A stretch of 64,000 bases of DNA from JAFDZV01 sp964455525 (GCA_964455525.1 CAYVWR010000010.1:62001-126000), one strand, 5' to 3'; positions 42,960 through 51,906 are shown, counted from the first letter of the stretch. Made by a program: numbers and translations. Notes: generated from the letters alone by a model not told the origin.

Positions 42960-43916
42960 ATGATCCGTCATCGTCTTCTTCTGCTGTTGTTGCTGAGTTT
43001 GCACACAGTGTGCCACGGACAGAACATAGCCGACAGGCTGGTGCTGTTCGATCCGCTCGGCGATCATGACGCCGATACCGCAGGGTTCACCTGGCTGAAC
43101 ACCACACGGCTCTATGCGGAATTCTCACGCTACTCGAACGGCAGCGGCCCTCATCATCGCTGGAACGCAAAAACGGGAGGGTTCCTTGAGATCGCACGAT
43201 GGGATTCCACCTGGAGCATCGCTCTTGTGGGGACGATGGAGATGGTAGCCGATCCTCTTAGCGATATCGCCTTTAATCCCCGGGGTATATTCTGGGAGGA
43301 AGGGTTGATGGCCTCGACCCGCCTTTCGCGGGATGCCGCAGTGCAGTTTGGCTATATCCACCGCTGCAAACATGATATCGACAATCTGGAGCCGTGGCTA
43401 TTGCAAGGAACGATAGAACAGGTAACTCTCGTCTACAGCGGGCTTGCCACACGGCTCCTCCTTCGCCCCCGTCCGATCGTGGATGGTCCGCTGGTGATCT
43501 ATGGCGGGCTGGCAGTGCGCAACGATCTGTTCCTCCACCTGTTCGACCAGCGAGAGCCACATGAGGCACAGCAGACGGGTCGTTCTATGAACACCCTGGC
43601 ACAGGCTACAAACCTGACCGTCCGGTTCGATCTCCGCCCTCGCGAGGCATCGTATGGGCTTCATCTGAACGCCGACTTCATGCTCAGCCTGTTTGGTAGA
43701 GGACAAGGGTTCAGCGGACGATGGAGCGGGATAACCGCCCTTGGGGCGGTTCCCTTTGCCGAGTTGGGACTGGATTTCTTCAATCCGAATGGCGCGGCAC
43801 TCACGCTGTTTGCCCGTGGTGAATGGCAGCGAGAGGGGCATATCACCCCATTTGCAGCGCCGGCAACGCTTTTTCTTCTCGGCGTTCGAGCGAGCAGTTT
43901 TGAATCAATGTGGTAG
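42960..43916 (+). CDS. Hypothetical outer-membrane protein (318 aa)
   Basis: Not recognised by name. A signal peptide is clear with the start at 42960 (MIRHRLLLLLLLSLHTVCHG, cleavage after HGQ). The ATG at 42918 would add an odd n-region. The rest is strand-rich with aromatic belts (LVLFDPLGDHDADTAGFTW, TWSIALVGTMEMVA, LSRDAAVQFGYIHR, GVRASSFESMW at the C-terminus), consistent with an outer-membrane beta barrel. It is divergent from the AlkA operon and has no close downstream partner on its strand. Confidence 0.65.
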   Translation: MIRHRLLLLLLLSLHTVCHGQNIADRLVLFDPLGDHDADTAGFTWLNTTRLYAEFSRYSNGSGPHHRWNAKTGGFLEIARWDSTWSIALVGTMEMVADPLSDIAFNPRGIFWEEGLMASTRLSRDAAVQFGYIHRCKHDIDNLEPWLLQGTIEQVTLVYSGLATRLLLRPRPIVDGPLVIYGGLAVRNDLFLHLFDQREPHEAQQTGRSMNTLAQATNLTVRFDLRPREASYGLHLNADFMLSLFGRGQGFSGRWSGITALGAVPFAELGLDFFNPNGAALTLFARGEWQREGHITPFAAPATLFLLGVRASSFESMW

Positions 43917-44168
43917 AACCGATGGCCGTTTTGTTTATCGCCATATGCCGGAGGCCGGCATACGAACACCATGAACGGATATACCTGGCATGCCCCCATA
44001 GGACCTGATCCATGCCAGGCATGGAGCGCGCTGCCAGCATACCACACCGAACGGTGGGGGCAGAGCCAGCGGGGTACGGCCTGGCGAATGTGTGATACGG
44101 ACAAAGACCGCCCGCCATGACAATGACAATCGCTGCGGAGGCCCTGATACAGCCGATCCGCTGCCCCC

Positions 44169-45590
44169 TTACCGTACAAGCACCACAAACTCCGTCCGAC
44201 GATTTTTTGCACGCCCCTCCTCGGTCTCATTTGTGGCAACCGGCTGCGACATACCGAAACCACGGGCACGTATGCGCCCCTCCTCCACCCCAAGCGATAT
44301 CAGGGCAGTGCGAACGGCCATGGCCCTCTCCTCGGAGAGCTTCTGGTTATACTCCTCGCCGCCTGTTGCGTCGGTATGCCCTCGCACCTCGATTCTCAGC
44401 CTTGGACGTTCCTTCATGATCGAAGCAACCGCATCCAGCGCTGCCTGCGACCCGGAACGGATGCTCGCCTGGTTGTAATCGAAGAAGATCGGGCCAGGAT
44501 CGAACGAGGAAGCCGTGATGACAGCACCGGTCAGGGTGTTGTACTCGGCGGTGGCACCCAGATTCCTGCCGGAACGTGGCGGCCTCAGCGTCAAGGTCGC
44601 GATATGCCTGCCGGCCACATTCGGGGGAGTATAGGAGACCTGATAATAATTGCGGAGGCTACGATAGATATCCTCGAACGCCATCTTCAACTCATCCGCC
44701 GTATAGGTCTGGTAGAACTTGCCACCGGTGACCGTGGAGATATCACCCAGGATCTCCTGGTTGACAGGGCCGAAGGCGATGGTAAAGATGGGAATGTTGT
44801 TATCCAGGCAGTACTTATACAGATCGGTGGCAACGATCGTGCTGGCATTATCCTCGCCATCGGTGAACAGAACAACCGCCCGGGGACTCTCCTTTGGTCC
44901 GAGCGCCACCTGCTCCGCCCCGAGCTTGGCCGCGCCATATAGCGCCGTATAGGTGCCATATCCGGCCAGCCCCTGACGGTTGAAGGTGGCGAGCAGATCC
45001 TTCTCCGAGTTGGTTGAACGGACCACAAGCTGCGGGGTCTTGTCAAATTTGACAACCGCGATCCTATCCTGCTGACGCTTCAGCTTGACGAATGCCGCCG
45101 CCCCGGTTTCCAGCATATCGATATTGGTCCCCATCGTGCCGGAATAATCGAGCACAAGCGCAAGCTCGTATGGGATGCCATCCTGATCGCTGAACTCACG
45201 CACGGTGAAATTCTCGATGTTCTGCGGCTTTCCGTCGAGGCCGATCTGTTCGCTCAGCCCACTCCAGATCCTCCGGTAATCATCGGCACCGGTATAATAT
45301 GGGGGAGCAAGGTTGGTGACCAGTTTCCCATCGGTATCAAAGACCCGCACATATAGAAGAACCGAATCGGGATAGGGGGTGGAATTGACGCGCCAGACCT
45401 GCACGTTCATCTTCTCCGGGTCGGCCTGGCTCGCCGAGATCGTCCCGGTCATATAGACCGGAGGCGTATATCCGGGAGGAGCCTGAGGTGTGATAAGTGG
45501 CCGGACTGATTCCTCGAACGACCTGCACCCTGCAACCAGGGCAAGGCCAAGGACGACGGCTGTGATTCCAAGTGAACGTCGCTGATTCAT
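44169..45590 (-). CDS. VWA- and OmpA-domain lipoprotein (type 1)
   Basis: A 473-aa outer-membrane lipoprotein. Signal and lipobox: SLGITAVVLGLALVAGC with Cys22. Residues about 140-320 are a von Willebrand A domain with the MIDAS start VLDYSGTMG and a conserved FTDGEDNAST. The C-terminal ~105 residues are an OmpA-like peptidoglycan-binding domain (IFFDYNQASIRSGSQAALDA, then RIEVRGHTDATGGEEYNQK and KNRRTEFVVLV). So it should link the outer membrane to the cell wall and bind a partner with its VWA domain. Start ATG 45590 is the first before the lipobox. The paralogue at 57535-59034 shares the layout and many blocks. Confidence 0.92.
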   Translation of the reverse strand: MNQRRSLGITAVVLGLALVAGCRSFEESVRPLITPQAPPGYTPPVYMTGTISASQADPEKMNVQVWRVNSTPYPDSVLLYVRVFDTDGKLVTNLAPPYYTGADDYRRIWSGLSEQIGLDGKPQNIENFTVREFSDQDGIPYELALVLDYSGTMGTNIDMLETGAAAFVKLKRQQDRIAVVKFDKTPQLVVRSTNSEKDLLATFNRQGLAGYGTYTALYGAAKLGAEQVALGPKESPRAVVLFTDGEDNASTIVATDLYKYCLDNNIPIFTIAFGPVNQEILGDISTVTGGKFYQTYTADELKMAFEDIYRSLRNYYQVSYTPPNVAGRHIATLTLRPPRSGRNLGATAEYNTLTGAVITASSFDPGPIFFDYNQASIRSGSQAALDAVASIMKERPRLRIEVRGHTDATGGEEYNQKLSEERAMAVRTALISLGVEEGRIRARGFGMSQPVATNETEEGRAKNRRTEFVVLVR

Positions 45591-45905
45591 ACAGATGAAA
45601 TTACGAGCAGGATTCGGTAGAGGTCCGGGAGCGGCATCTACCGGCGTAAACGTACGAAGAGAGAACCGATCGCGCTCCGGTATCGGAAACACCCCACCAT
45701 CGGCGCCGGAATACTCCGGCCATCGCGCCGGATAACCGTTTGCGGCCGATGGTTCGTGAAGGGCCTCATCACCCAGACGATGGTGAGCTTGATGGAATGT
45801 AACGCATCATCATCACGGACAACATTAGCGTACGCCGAAGGTTTATCGCAAGGCAAACCGCCGGTAGAGTTGTCATCGGCCCTGAAAATACACCGGTTCG
45901 GATGA
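45591..45905. other. Intergenic region upstream of the VWA-OmpA gene
   Basis: 315 nt on the minus-strand path between the HAD-deaminase gene and the lipoprotein. I see nothing coding and no TAnnTTTG box. Confidence 0.4.
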
Positions 45906-47102
45906 TTACCGATCCCTACCGCTCCCAGCAAGAAGCTGCTCGATATAGGGACTCTGTTCCCGGTCGGCATGGTCTCGCATCCACTCCTGGAACAAAGCCC
46001 GGCATTCATCCGGCAGAATCTCCCCAATGATCCTCGGCATCTGATTCTCCGGGCTTTCCGGCGAACGTACCCGTCCGGTGCCGCTATCGGCAGGAGCGCC
46101 AAGGCCATAGACTATAACATCCACGGCGGCGGCCATCGCTGCCCCGGTACACATCACGCATGGCTCCAGGGTGGAGACAAGGATCAGATCGCGAGCATCA
46201 AGCGGGACAAGCCCGGCCGCATGCTCAAACGCCACGATCTCGGCATGTGCGATCTTGTTGCCCCGGCTCCGCATCTCATTGTACCCGCGTGATACGATAG
46301 AGCCATCGCCACGGGCAAGGATGGCACCAATGGGAGCTTCTCCCTGCCTCATTCCAGCACGTGCCACCGCCAGTGCCTCCCGCATCAGACGCTCCAGCAT
46401 CTCCCATGTCAGATGCGCCGCGCCGGGCGCAGCAAGCTCCAGCGCCTCGTCCAGATGTGCGCACAGCTCGGCGACATCGTGCCATACCCTGCGCGCGCCG
46501 GCACGTGTCAACGCCTCCACCGTATGATAGCCGGTCAGAACACCGAACATCACCACTCCTGCGTGGCGGCAGGCTTCGGCATCGTAGCTGGTATCGCCCA
46601 CCATCGCACATTGCGCCGGGGAGAGACCAAGCTCTCGATAGGCTGCCATGACGATATCAGGAGAGGGTTTGCTTGCATCGGCATCGCTGGCTGTCACAAT
46701 CGTATCAACGAGATCAGCCAGCCTCACACCAGCGCTGCGCTCCATCGCCTCAAGGTGCTGCGCCCCTGCCGAGGTGGCAATAGCCGTTTGCAGACCCCGC
46801 CGGCGGATTGCCTGAAGAAGCGCCTCGGCACCGGGAAAAAGCTTGAACCGCTGCTCCTTTGCCAGGCGCTGAAACTCCTCGGCCGATGCCTTACGCAAGC
46901 TATCGCCATCCTTCTCTTCCGCCGTACGCCCAAGAATGGAGGGAACGAGCTTGTCCCCCCCCTTGCCGATCTCCGTCTCGATCCTATCCGGTTGCACCAT
47001 GTAGCCATAGCGCTCAAAGGCGCGGCGCCAGGCCTGCACATGATACCCGTTCGTATCCATCAACGTCCCGTCGATATCAAAGATCACGCCGTCGAGTGCC
47101 AT
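45906..47102 (-). CDS. Fusion: HAD-family phosphatase + nucleoside/tRNA-type deaminase
   Basis: A 398-aa protein combining two enzymes. Residues 1-~222 are a HAD (beta-phosphoglucomutase-like) hydrolase with all core motifs: FDIDGT (D9, D11), a TSAG motif, Lys145 (KPSPD), and GDTSYD (Asp170). Residues ~232-398 are a cytidine/deoxycytidylate/guanine-type deaminase with zinc motif H286-A-E288 and P-C315-V-M-C318 (STLEPCVMCTGA). The ATG at 47102 follows an AGGTGAG box. Both active sites look intact in one open frame without a stop, so the fusion is genuine at the DNA level. Which nucleotide or sugar phosphate is used is unknown. Possible roles are nucleotide salvage or house-cleaning. Confidence 0.9.
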   Translation of the reverse strand: MALDGVIFDIDGTLMDTNGYHVQAWRRAFERYGYMVQPDRIETEIGKGGDKLVPSILGRTAEEKDGDSLRKASAEEFQRLAKEQRFKLFPGAEALLQAIRRRGLQTAIATSAGAQHLEAMERSAGVRLADLVDTIVTASDADASKPSPDIVMAAYRELGLSPAQCAMVGDTSYDAEACRHAGVVMFGVLTGYHTVEALTRAGARRVWHDVAELCAHLDEALELAAPGAAHLTWEMLERLMREALAVARAGMRQGEAPIGAILARGDGSIVSRGYNEMRSRGNKIAHAEIVAFEHAAGLVPLDARDLILVSTLEPCVMCTGAAMAAAVDVIVYGLGAPADSGTGRVRSPESPENQMPRIIGEILPDECRALFQEWMRDHADREQSPYIEQLLAGSGRDR

Positions 47103-47300
47103 ACGTAGTCTCACCTGGATTGCAGTTTCCTTCGGGCGGATTCCCAGCCGTCCCATTGCCGGGCGTCCTATGCGAAGGATTCTCCCATCGCATATACCTG
47201 CACCACATCACAAGCGGCTGGCTGTGCCGATCGCTGGCAACGCGGCGATCCAGGCTCCCATCTCTTGCCACTTCATCACAAGGGCCAGCCTCACATGATA

Positions 47301-48854
47301 CTATTCATCGTCCATATTCTTCAGAGGAGCCAGCGCAGGGCCGTTCAACACGGCACCATAGGGATCGAAGCGCGAGCCATGGCAGGGGCAATCCCACGAT
47401 TTTTCCAGATCGTTCCATTCCACGATACATCCCGCATGCGTGCAGACCGCCGAGCGCCTATGCACGGCCCCGTTCCTATCGCGATACACCGCCAGCTTGG
47501 TCAGACCGCTGCGCACAACGGCCCCGGAGCCTGGCCGGATCTCATCGAGCGAATCAACATCGCCCCCGGTAAACCATTCAGCATACTGTGCCACGACATT
47601 CGCCCCTTCCTTCAGAAACTCACCGGCCGCACCGAGCGTGATCCTGGCAGGATCGTACAGCCCGGCCCACGGATTCTCCCGTCCCATGACAAGGTCGGTT
47701 ATCAGCATGCCGCCAACCGTGCCGTGGGTGATCCCCTGCCCTGAATCGCCGGTAATGATATACACATTATCATCGTCAAGCGGGTTACGGCCGATGAACG
47801 GCACGCCATCCACAGGTTCAAGCACCTGGCCGGACCATCGGAACTCCACCTCTCCCGACATCGGGAACCGCTCCCTGGTCCAGCGTTCCAGATGTTCATG
47901 ATGTTCACGGGGATGTTTGTCCTGCCCGGTCTTATGATCCTCGCCCCCCACGATCAGGATCTCATATGCACCGGCACCCCCAGGGTCCGCATACGATGTG
48001 CCTTGCAGCCGGATATAATGATACGGATCGGCGGTATCCCAGAGCAGCATGTGTGGTATCGCCCCTTCCGGCACCTGTATACCGATGGCATAGGTACGAT
48101 ACGGCGACTGTTTTGTATGGATGACCAGGTTGTCGTTGATCGGAGAGTTTGTTGCCACCACAATAGCCTCTGCCGATACAAAGCGTCCCTGCTTCGTTTC
48201 CACATGCGCCCTGCTCCCTCCGGCTACGTGGGTTACATGGGTGCCGGTATGGATCGCCCCGCCAAGCCGTGTGAGCGCCCTGGCCAGACCGGCCAGATAC
48301 TTCAACGGATGAAACTGCGCCTGCCGTGGAAATCGGAGCGCACGCCCGGTATTGAACGAATCAAGCGGTGCGCGCTCAACCATCACCACGTCCTTGAGGC
48401 CAATACGATGGGCAGCGGCCAGTTCCCGCTCCAGAAGCTCCTGATCGTCTCCTGGCGGCAGAAAGAGATACCCATCGACCCGCTCGAACTGACAATCGAT
48501 CTTCTCATCGTGAACGATGCGCTCGACGCGATCGACTGCGGCTCTGTTGCTCTCGACCGCCAGACGTGCCCCTTCTTTTTTATGCAGGCGTTCAAGCTCG
48601 AAGAACCGCTCATCCATCACCCAGGTAAGATGCGCGGTGGTGCGTCCGGTCTCCCCGCCCCCAACAGGACCATCATCCAGCACGATCACCGATCGCCCCT
48701 CACGGGCCAGCAGATATGCCGTTGTCATCCCGGCGATGCCTGCCCCCACCACGCAGACATCGGCATGTACATCCTCGGCCAGGACTCCCTGCGACGGGAT
48801 CGTGGGCGTTGTCATCCACACCGATACGGTTTCTCCGGAATCACTGGTTTTCAT
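47301..48854 (-). CDS. FAD-dependent oxidoreductase with C-terminal Rieske domain
   Basis: A 517-aa enzyme. The N-terminal FAD-binding dinucleotide motif GAGIAG is at about 37-42 (DAO/glycine-oxidase-like fold, with VLDDGPVGGGETGRTTAHLT). The C-terminal ~75 residues are a Rieske [2Fe-2S] domain: C471-T-H473 and C489-x-x-H492, with the disulfide cysteines C476 and C491 also present. This layout is a known FAD-Rieske family of unknown substrate. The start at 48854 has a CAGGAG box, so the longer frame to 48917 is rejected. No twin-arginine signal seen. It stands alone. Confidence 0.92.
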   Translation of the reverse strand: MKTSDSGETVSVWMTTPTIPSQGVLAEDVHADVCVVGAGIAGMTTAYLLAREGRSVIVLDDGPVGGGETGRTTAHLTWVMDERFFELERLHKKEGARLAVESNRAAVDRVERIVHDEKIDCQFERVDGYLFLPPGDDQELLERELAAAHRIGLKDVVMVERAPLDSFNTGRALRFPRQAQFHPLKYLAGLARALTRLGGAIHTGTHVTHVAGGSRAHVETKQGRFVSAEAIVVATNSPINDNLVIHTKQSPYRTYAIGIQVPEGAIPHMLLWDTADPYHYIRLQGTSYADPGGAGAYEILIVGGEDHKTGQDKHPREHHEHLERWTRERFPMSGEVEFRWSGQVLEPVDGVPFIGRNPLDDDNVYIITGDSGQGITHGTVGGMLITDLVMGRENPWAGLYDPARITLGAAGEFLKEGANVVAQYAEWFTGGDVDSLDEIRPGSGAVVRSGLTKLAVYRDRNGAVHRRSAVCTHAGCIVEWNDLEKSWDCPCHGSRFDPYGAVLNGPALAPLKNMDDE

Positions 48855-49385
48855 GGGCTGCTCCTGGATTGGTCTTGAACGAGGGCTGGATGCCTCCGCA
48901 CATACGTCTGATGGCACTTATGAAGGAACCGGCGCAGGCGGATATGATGCCAACAGGACAAATCATATGCCGGGCAACAGCCGATAGTGGCATCGAAGAC
49001 CGAAATGATTGCGCCCCCGCCACGGTCTCAACGGAGCTGCGGCTTGCAGAACGCACCATCCGGCCACAAGTCCTAGGGAGCTAGGGAGGTACACAAAGAT
49101 GTACTCGCAACCGCCACGGCAACCAGGTACCTTCCGCAGTCCTCTCAAAAAGATTCCCACACTGTATCCTCCCATACCAGCCTCTCCCCGCTTCAAGGCG
49201 GATAGGCTGGTATGGGCACATTATCGTGGAACTATATCGGACCCTATGCTTGCAGGCTTCATGAGCCGGACCGGCCCTCCTCAAGAACTTCTCCGTCGCT
49301 CGCTGGGACAGGCGTGCAGGGAAGTTCGGCAGGCATGCCGGACCGGGCAGTGGCCTATAGAACCCACATAACCTGGAGAACACAA
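48855..49385. other. Intergenic region with a long hairpin
   Basis: 530 nt divergent region. Contains a 13-bp perfect hairpin at 49171-49216, and a short tandem CTAGGGAG near 49073-49088. No gene supported. Confidence 0.45.
49171..49216. repeat. Long perfect inverted repeat, 13-bp stem
   Basis: CCCATACCAGCCT and AGGCTGGTATGGG are separated by 20 nt that can themselves form a small stem. It lies 170 nt before the start of the 14-Cys gene. It could be a regulatory element or a terminator of an upstream transcript; no T tract follows. Confidence 0.5.
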
Positions 49386-49802
49386 ATGAATCGAAGAACG
49401 TTGATTCGTCAGGTGTGCATCGTTGCAGCGGCATTCTGTGCGCTGATGGCTGTGTCCTTTCCCACACAGGCCTCGGCACAGATCAAATGCGCCTGCGACG
49501 CTGTGCTCATCGCGTCATCGAGCAACATACCATGTGGTATTCCGATCTGCTTGCTTGACGCTGCTGGAAACATTGTATACTGCGAAACCATCAAACCCGG
49601 CGCCGATTTCAAGATGAAGTGCAGCCACGGCGGCAACATTGCTATCAAAGATTGCAATGGCAAACTGGTACCGATCACCCAGGACTGCGTAACGGTACAC
49701 ATCAGCACCGGCTGCTGTGTGTATGCTTGCCTGTTCTATGATGATCAAGGCTGCATCACCATCAAAATCGGCCCATCGCCTGTGAGATGCAGATGCCTGT
49801 AG
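49386..49802 (+). CDS. Cysteine-rich secreted protein (138 aa)
   Basis: Not recognised. Start ATG 49386 with a GGAG box. Signal peptide MNRRTLIRQVCIVAAAFCAL..., cleavage after ASAQ near residue 32. The mature ~106 residues carry 14 Cys in a dense pattern (KCACD, IPCGIPICL, YCETI, KMKCSH, KDCNG, TQDCVTV, TGCCVYACL, QGCITI, and RCRCL at the very end). High cysteine content with an even number suggests seven disulfides in an exported, protease-resistant protein. No metal-binding or toxin family recognised. A hairpin terminator follows (49870-49898). Confidence 0.75.
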   Translation: MNRRTLIRQVCIVAAAFCALMAVSFPTQASAQIKCACDAVLIASSSNIPCGIPICLLDAAGNIVYCETIKPGADFKMKCSHGGNIAIKDCNGKLVPITQDCVTVHISTGCCVYACLFYDDQGCITIKIGPSPVRCRCL

Positions 49803-49869
49803 CGGCATATGCACCATCTTGAGGCCATGATCTGATCGCCCGGTATGGGACAAACCGGCACATATACCG

Positions 49870-49898
49870 AAGGAGAGAACACCCGTTGTTCTCTCCTT
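49870..49898 (+). terminator. Terminator of the Cys-rich gene
   Basis: An 11-bp perfect stem AAGGAGAGAAC / GTTCTCTCCTT with a 7-nt loop, 68 nt after the stop, followed by CCTTTATTCTTCCTT. Confidence 0.7.
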
Positions 49899-50159
49899 CC
49901 TTTATTCTTCCTTCATTGCTTCTATGGGGAGAGAAACATCCGCACGCTCCGGCCGGAACGCATGGTGATGACGATGGCAGCTGAACAGACACGAACGCTT
50001 ACACCGGTGCCGAGGCCACACCCCCCGGCACAGCAGGTTTGAACCGATGGCTGGAACATACGGGGAGAGCGGCCGGCATGATACGAAGCGCACGGGATCA
50101 CCGATCGCAAGCCTCCCCACCGGACCATATTTTTTAACGGATTGTCAACTGATGTCGAC

Positions 50160-50192
50160 TTTCATCGACGGGAGAACTTTTTACTATCTTTG
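50160..50192 (+). promoter_or_regulatory. Candidate promoter of sucC
   Basis: TTTC (50160-50163), 21 nt, TATCTTTG (50185-50192): the -7 box is exact, the -33 box has one mismatch to TTTG. Would give a long (~185 nt) leader. Confidence 0.55.
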
Positions 50193-50382
50193 CCTCTCCG
50201 CCTGCCTGCCTGCCGCGAAGGATCGCGCTTGCATGGCATCCGCAAGGCCCACATCGTCGCTCCTATGCCGCATCCCGGCCATAGGAGGGATCGCACTGCG
50301 GGAGGGAAGCGGAAGACAGCGGCATCTCTCCAACCTTCGCTCGACATCCATAATTGTCAGTTGAGATAAATACACAAAGCAG

Positions 50383-51906
50383 ATGAATATCCACGAGCAT
50401 CAGGCCAAGGATCTGCTCGGCAAGCATGGCGTGCCGGTGCAGGCCGGGCGTGTAGCATTCACGCCTGAACAGGCCGTTGAAGCCGCACACAACATGATCG
50501 ACGAGGGAGCAACCCTTCTGATCGTCAAGTCCCAGATCCATGCCGGCGGACGCGGCAAGGGTGTCATCCATGACCTTCAGACCGGCGAGCCGATCCAGTA
50601 CGGCGGCAAGGATCTGCGTGGCGTCAAGGTGGTGCCGGTTGATGAGGGGAACGCACTCCACGAGGTGTACGAGATATCCCGTCGCATCCTCGGCAACAAG
50701 CTTATCACGATCCAGACCGGAGCCGAAGGGAAGGTGGTCAACCGCCTTCTGATCGCCAATGGCGTCGATATCGAAAAGGAGTTCTACTGCTCCATCCTTC
50801 TGGATCGCGCCACCGGCCGGAATATCATCATGGCATCCACCGAGGGTGGTGTCGAGATCGAGAAGGTGGCCGAAGAGACTCCTGAAAAGATCGTGCGCGA
50901 GTATATTGATCCGGGACAGGGGCTGCTCGGATTCCAGGCCCGCCGCCTTGCATTTGGGCTTGGCTTGGCAGGAAAGGCCAACAAGAGCTTTGTCACCTTT
51001 ATCACCGCTCTGTACAAGGCATATGTTACCCTCGACGCCGCAATGATGGAGATCAACCCGATGGCCCTGACAACCGATCAGGATATCCTCGCGGTTGATG
51101 CCAAGGTCTCGTTCGACGATAACGCACTGTATCGCCACAAGGATATCGCGGCGATGCGCGACGAGTCGGAGGAGGACCCGCTGGAAGTTGAAGCAGGCAA
51201 ATACGACCTGAACTACATCAAGCTCGATGGCAACGTCGGCTGCATGGTCAATGGTGCCGGGCTTGCCATGGCAACCATGGATATCATCAAGCTGGCCGGT
51301 GGCGAGCCTGCGAACTTCCTCGACGTAGGTGGTGGTGCCAGCGTCGAGCGCGTGGCAAATGCCTTCCGCGTTATGATGAGCGACCCGAATGTCCGGGTAG
51401 TGCTTATCAATATCTTTGGCGGCATCGTTCGTTGCGATCGTGTTGCCAACGGTATCATCCAGGCGATGGAGACTGTACAGGTCGACGTCCCGGTAATCGT
51501 CCGCCTCGACGGCACCAATGCCGAGGAGGCACGCCAAATTCTTCTTAATTCTTCATTGAACTTCTCCGTCGCTCCGACGCTGAAGGAGGCCGCCGAGAAG
51601 GTTACCGAAGCAATCTCGAAACTGGATACCACCATGGAGAACAGCTCGATTGAAACGGTGGATGACGCATCCGCCGCCGGAGTTATGAACGCCGCAATGG
51701 CCTTTGCCTCGATGGCGATCACCCCTCGCGATGAGGATAGTGAGGACGTGGATGACAAGGAGGAGAACGACCTGGAGGATGAGGAGGAGGAAGACGATGA
51801 TTTTACGTTTGAAGAGGTCGAGGATCCTGATGCACTCGAACTTGATGAGTTCGACGAGGAAGATCTCGATGATATCGTCGAAACCGATGATGATGACGAT
51901 TTCTAA
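50383..51906 (+). CDS. sucC: Succinate-CoA ligase (ADP-forming) subunit beta, with acidic C-terminal extension
   Basis: Beta subunit of succinyl-CoA synthetase, TCA cycle: ATP-grasp domain (MNIHEHQAKDLLGKHGVPV at the start, STEGGVEIEKVAEETPEKIV) and the ligase domain (DVGGGASVERVANAFRVMMS, NIFGGIVRCDRVANGII), complete to about residue 414. The usual protein ends near 390-400. Here ~93 extra residues follow, of which 450-507 are extremely acidic: 39 of 58 are Asp/Glu (RDEDSEDVDDKEENDLEDEE..., last residues DDDDDF), with only one Lys. The tail is in the same frame and ends at a clean stop followed by a perfect terminator, so it is not an obvious frameshift. sucD is not in this window. Expected cytoplasmic alpha-beta complex, with the tail probably disordered. 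Confidence 0.95.
   Translation: MNIHEHQAKDLLGKHGVPVQAGRVAFTPEQAVEAAHNMIDEGATLLIVKSQIHAGGRGKGVIHDLQTGEPIQYGGKDLRGVKVVPVDEGNALHEVYEISRRILGNKLITIQTGAEGKVVNRLLIANGVDIEKEFYCSILLDRATGRNIIMASTEGGVEIEKVAEETPEKIVREYIDPGQGLLGFQARRLAFGLGLAGKANKSFVTFITALYKAYVTLDAAMMEINPMALTTDQDILAVDAKVSFDDNALYRHKDIAAMRDESEEDPLEVEAGKYDLNYIKLDGNVGCMVNGAGLAMATMDIIKLAGGEPANFLDVGGGASVERVANAFRVMMSDPNVRVVLINIFGGIVRCDRVANGIIQAMETVQVDVPVIVRLDGTNAEEARQILLNSSLNFSVAPTLKEAAEKVTEAISKLDTTMENSSIETVDDASAAGVMNAAMAFASMAITPRDEDSEDVDDKEENDLEDEEEEDDDFTFEEVEDPDALELDEFDEEDLDDIVETDDDDDF

Larger units (their letters stand above)
49803..50382. other. Intergenic region containing terminator and sucC promoter
   Basis: 580 nt. Holds the hairpin at 49870-49898, a promoter-like TATCTTTG at 50185, and then a ~190-nt leader for sucC. 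No gene supported. Confidence 0.55.

Noticed and set aside
50263..51537. 424-aa minus-strand frame opposite sucC
   Set aside because: Shadow of sucC; the conserved SucC signatures are on the plus strand.
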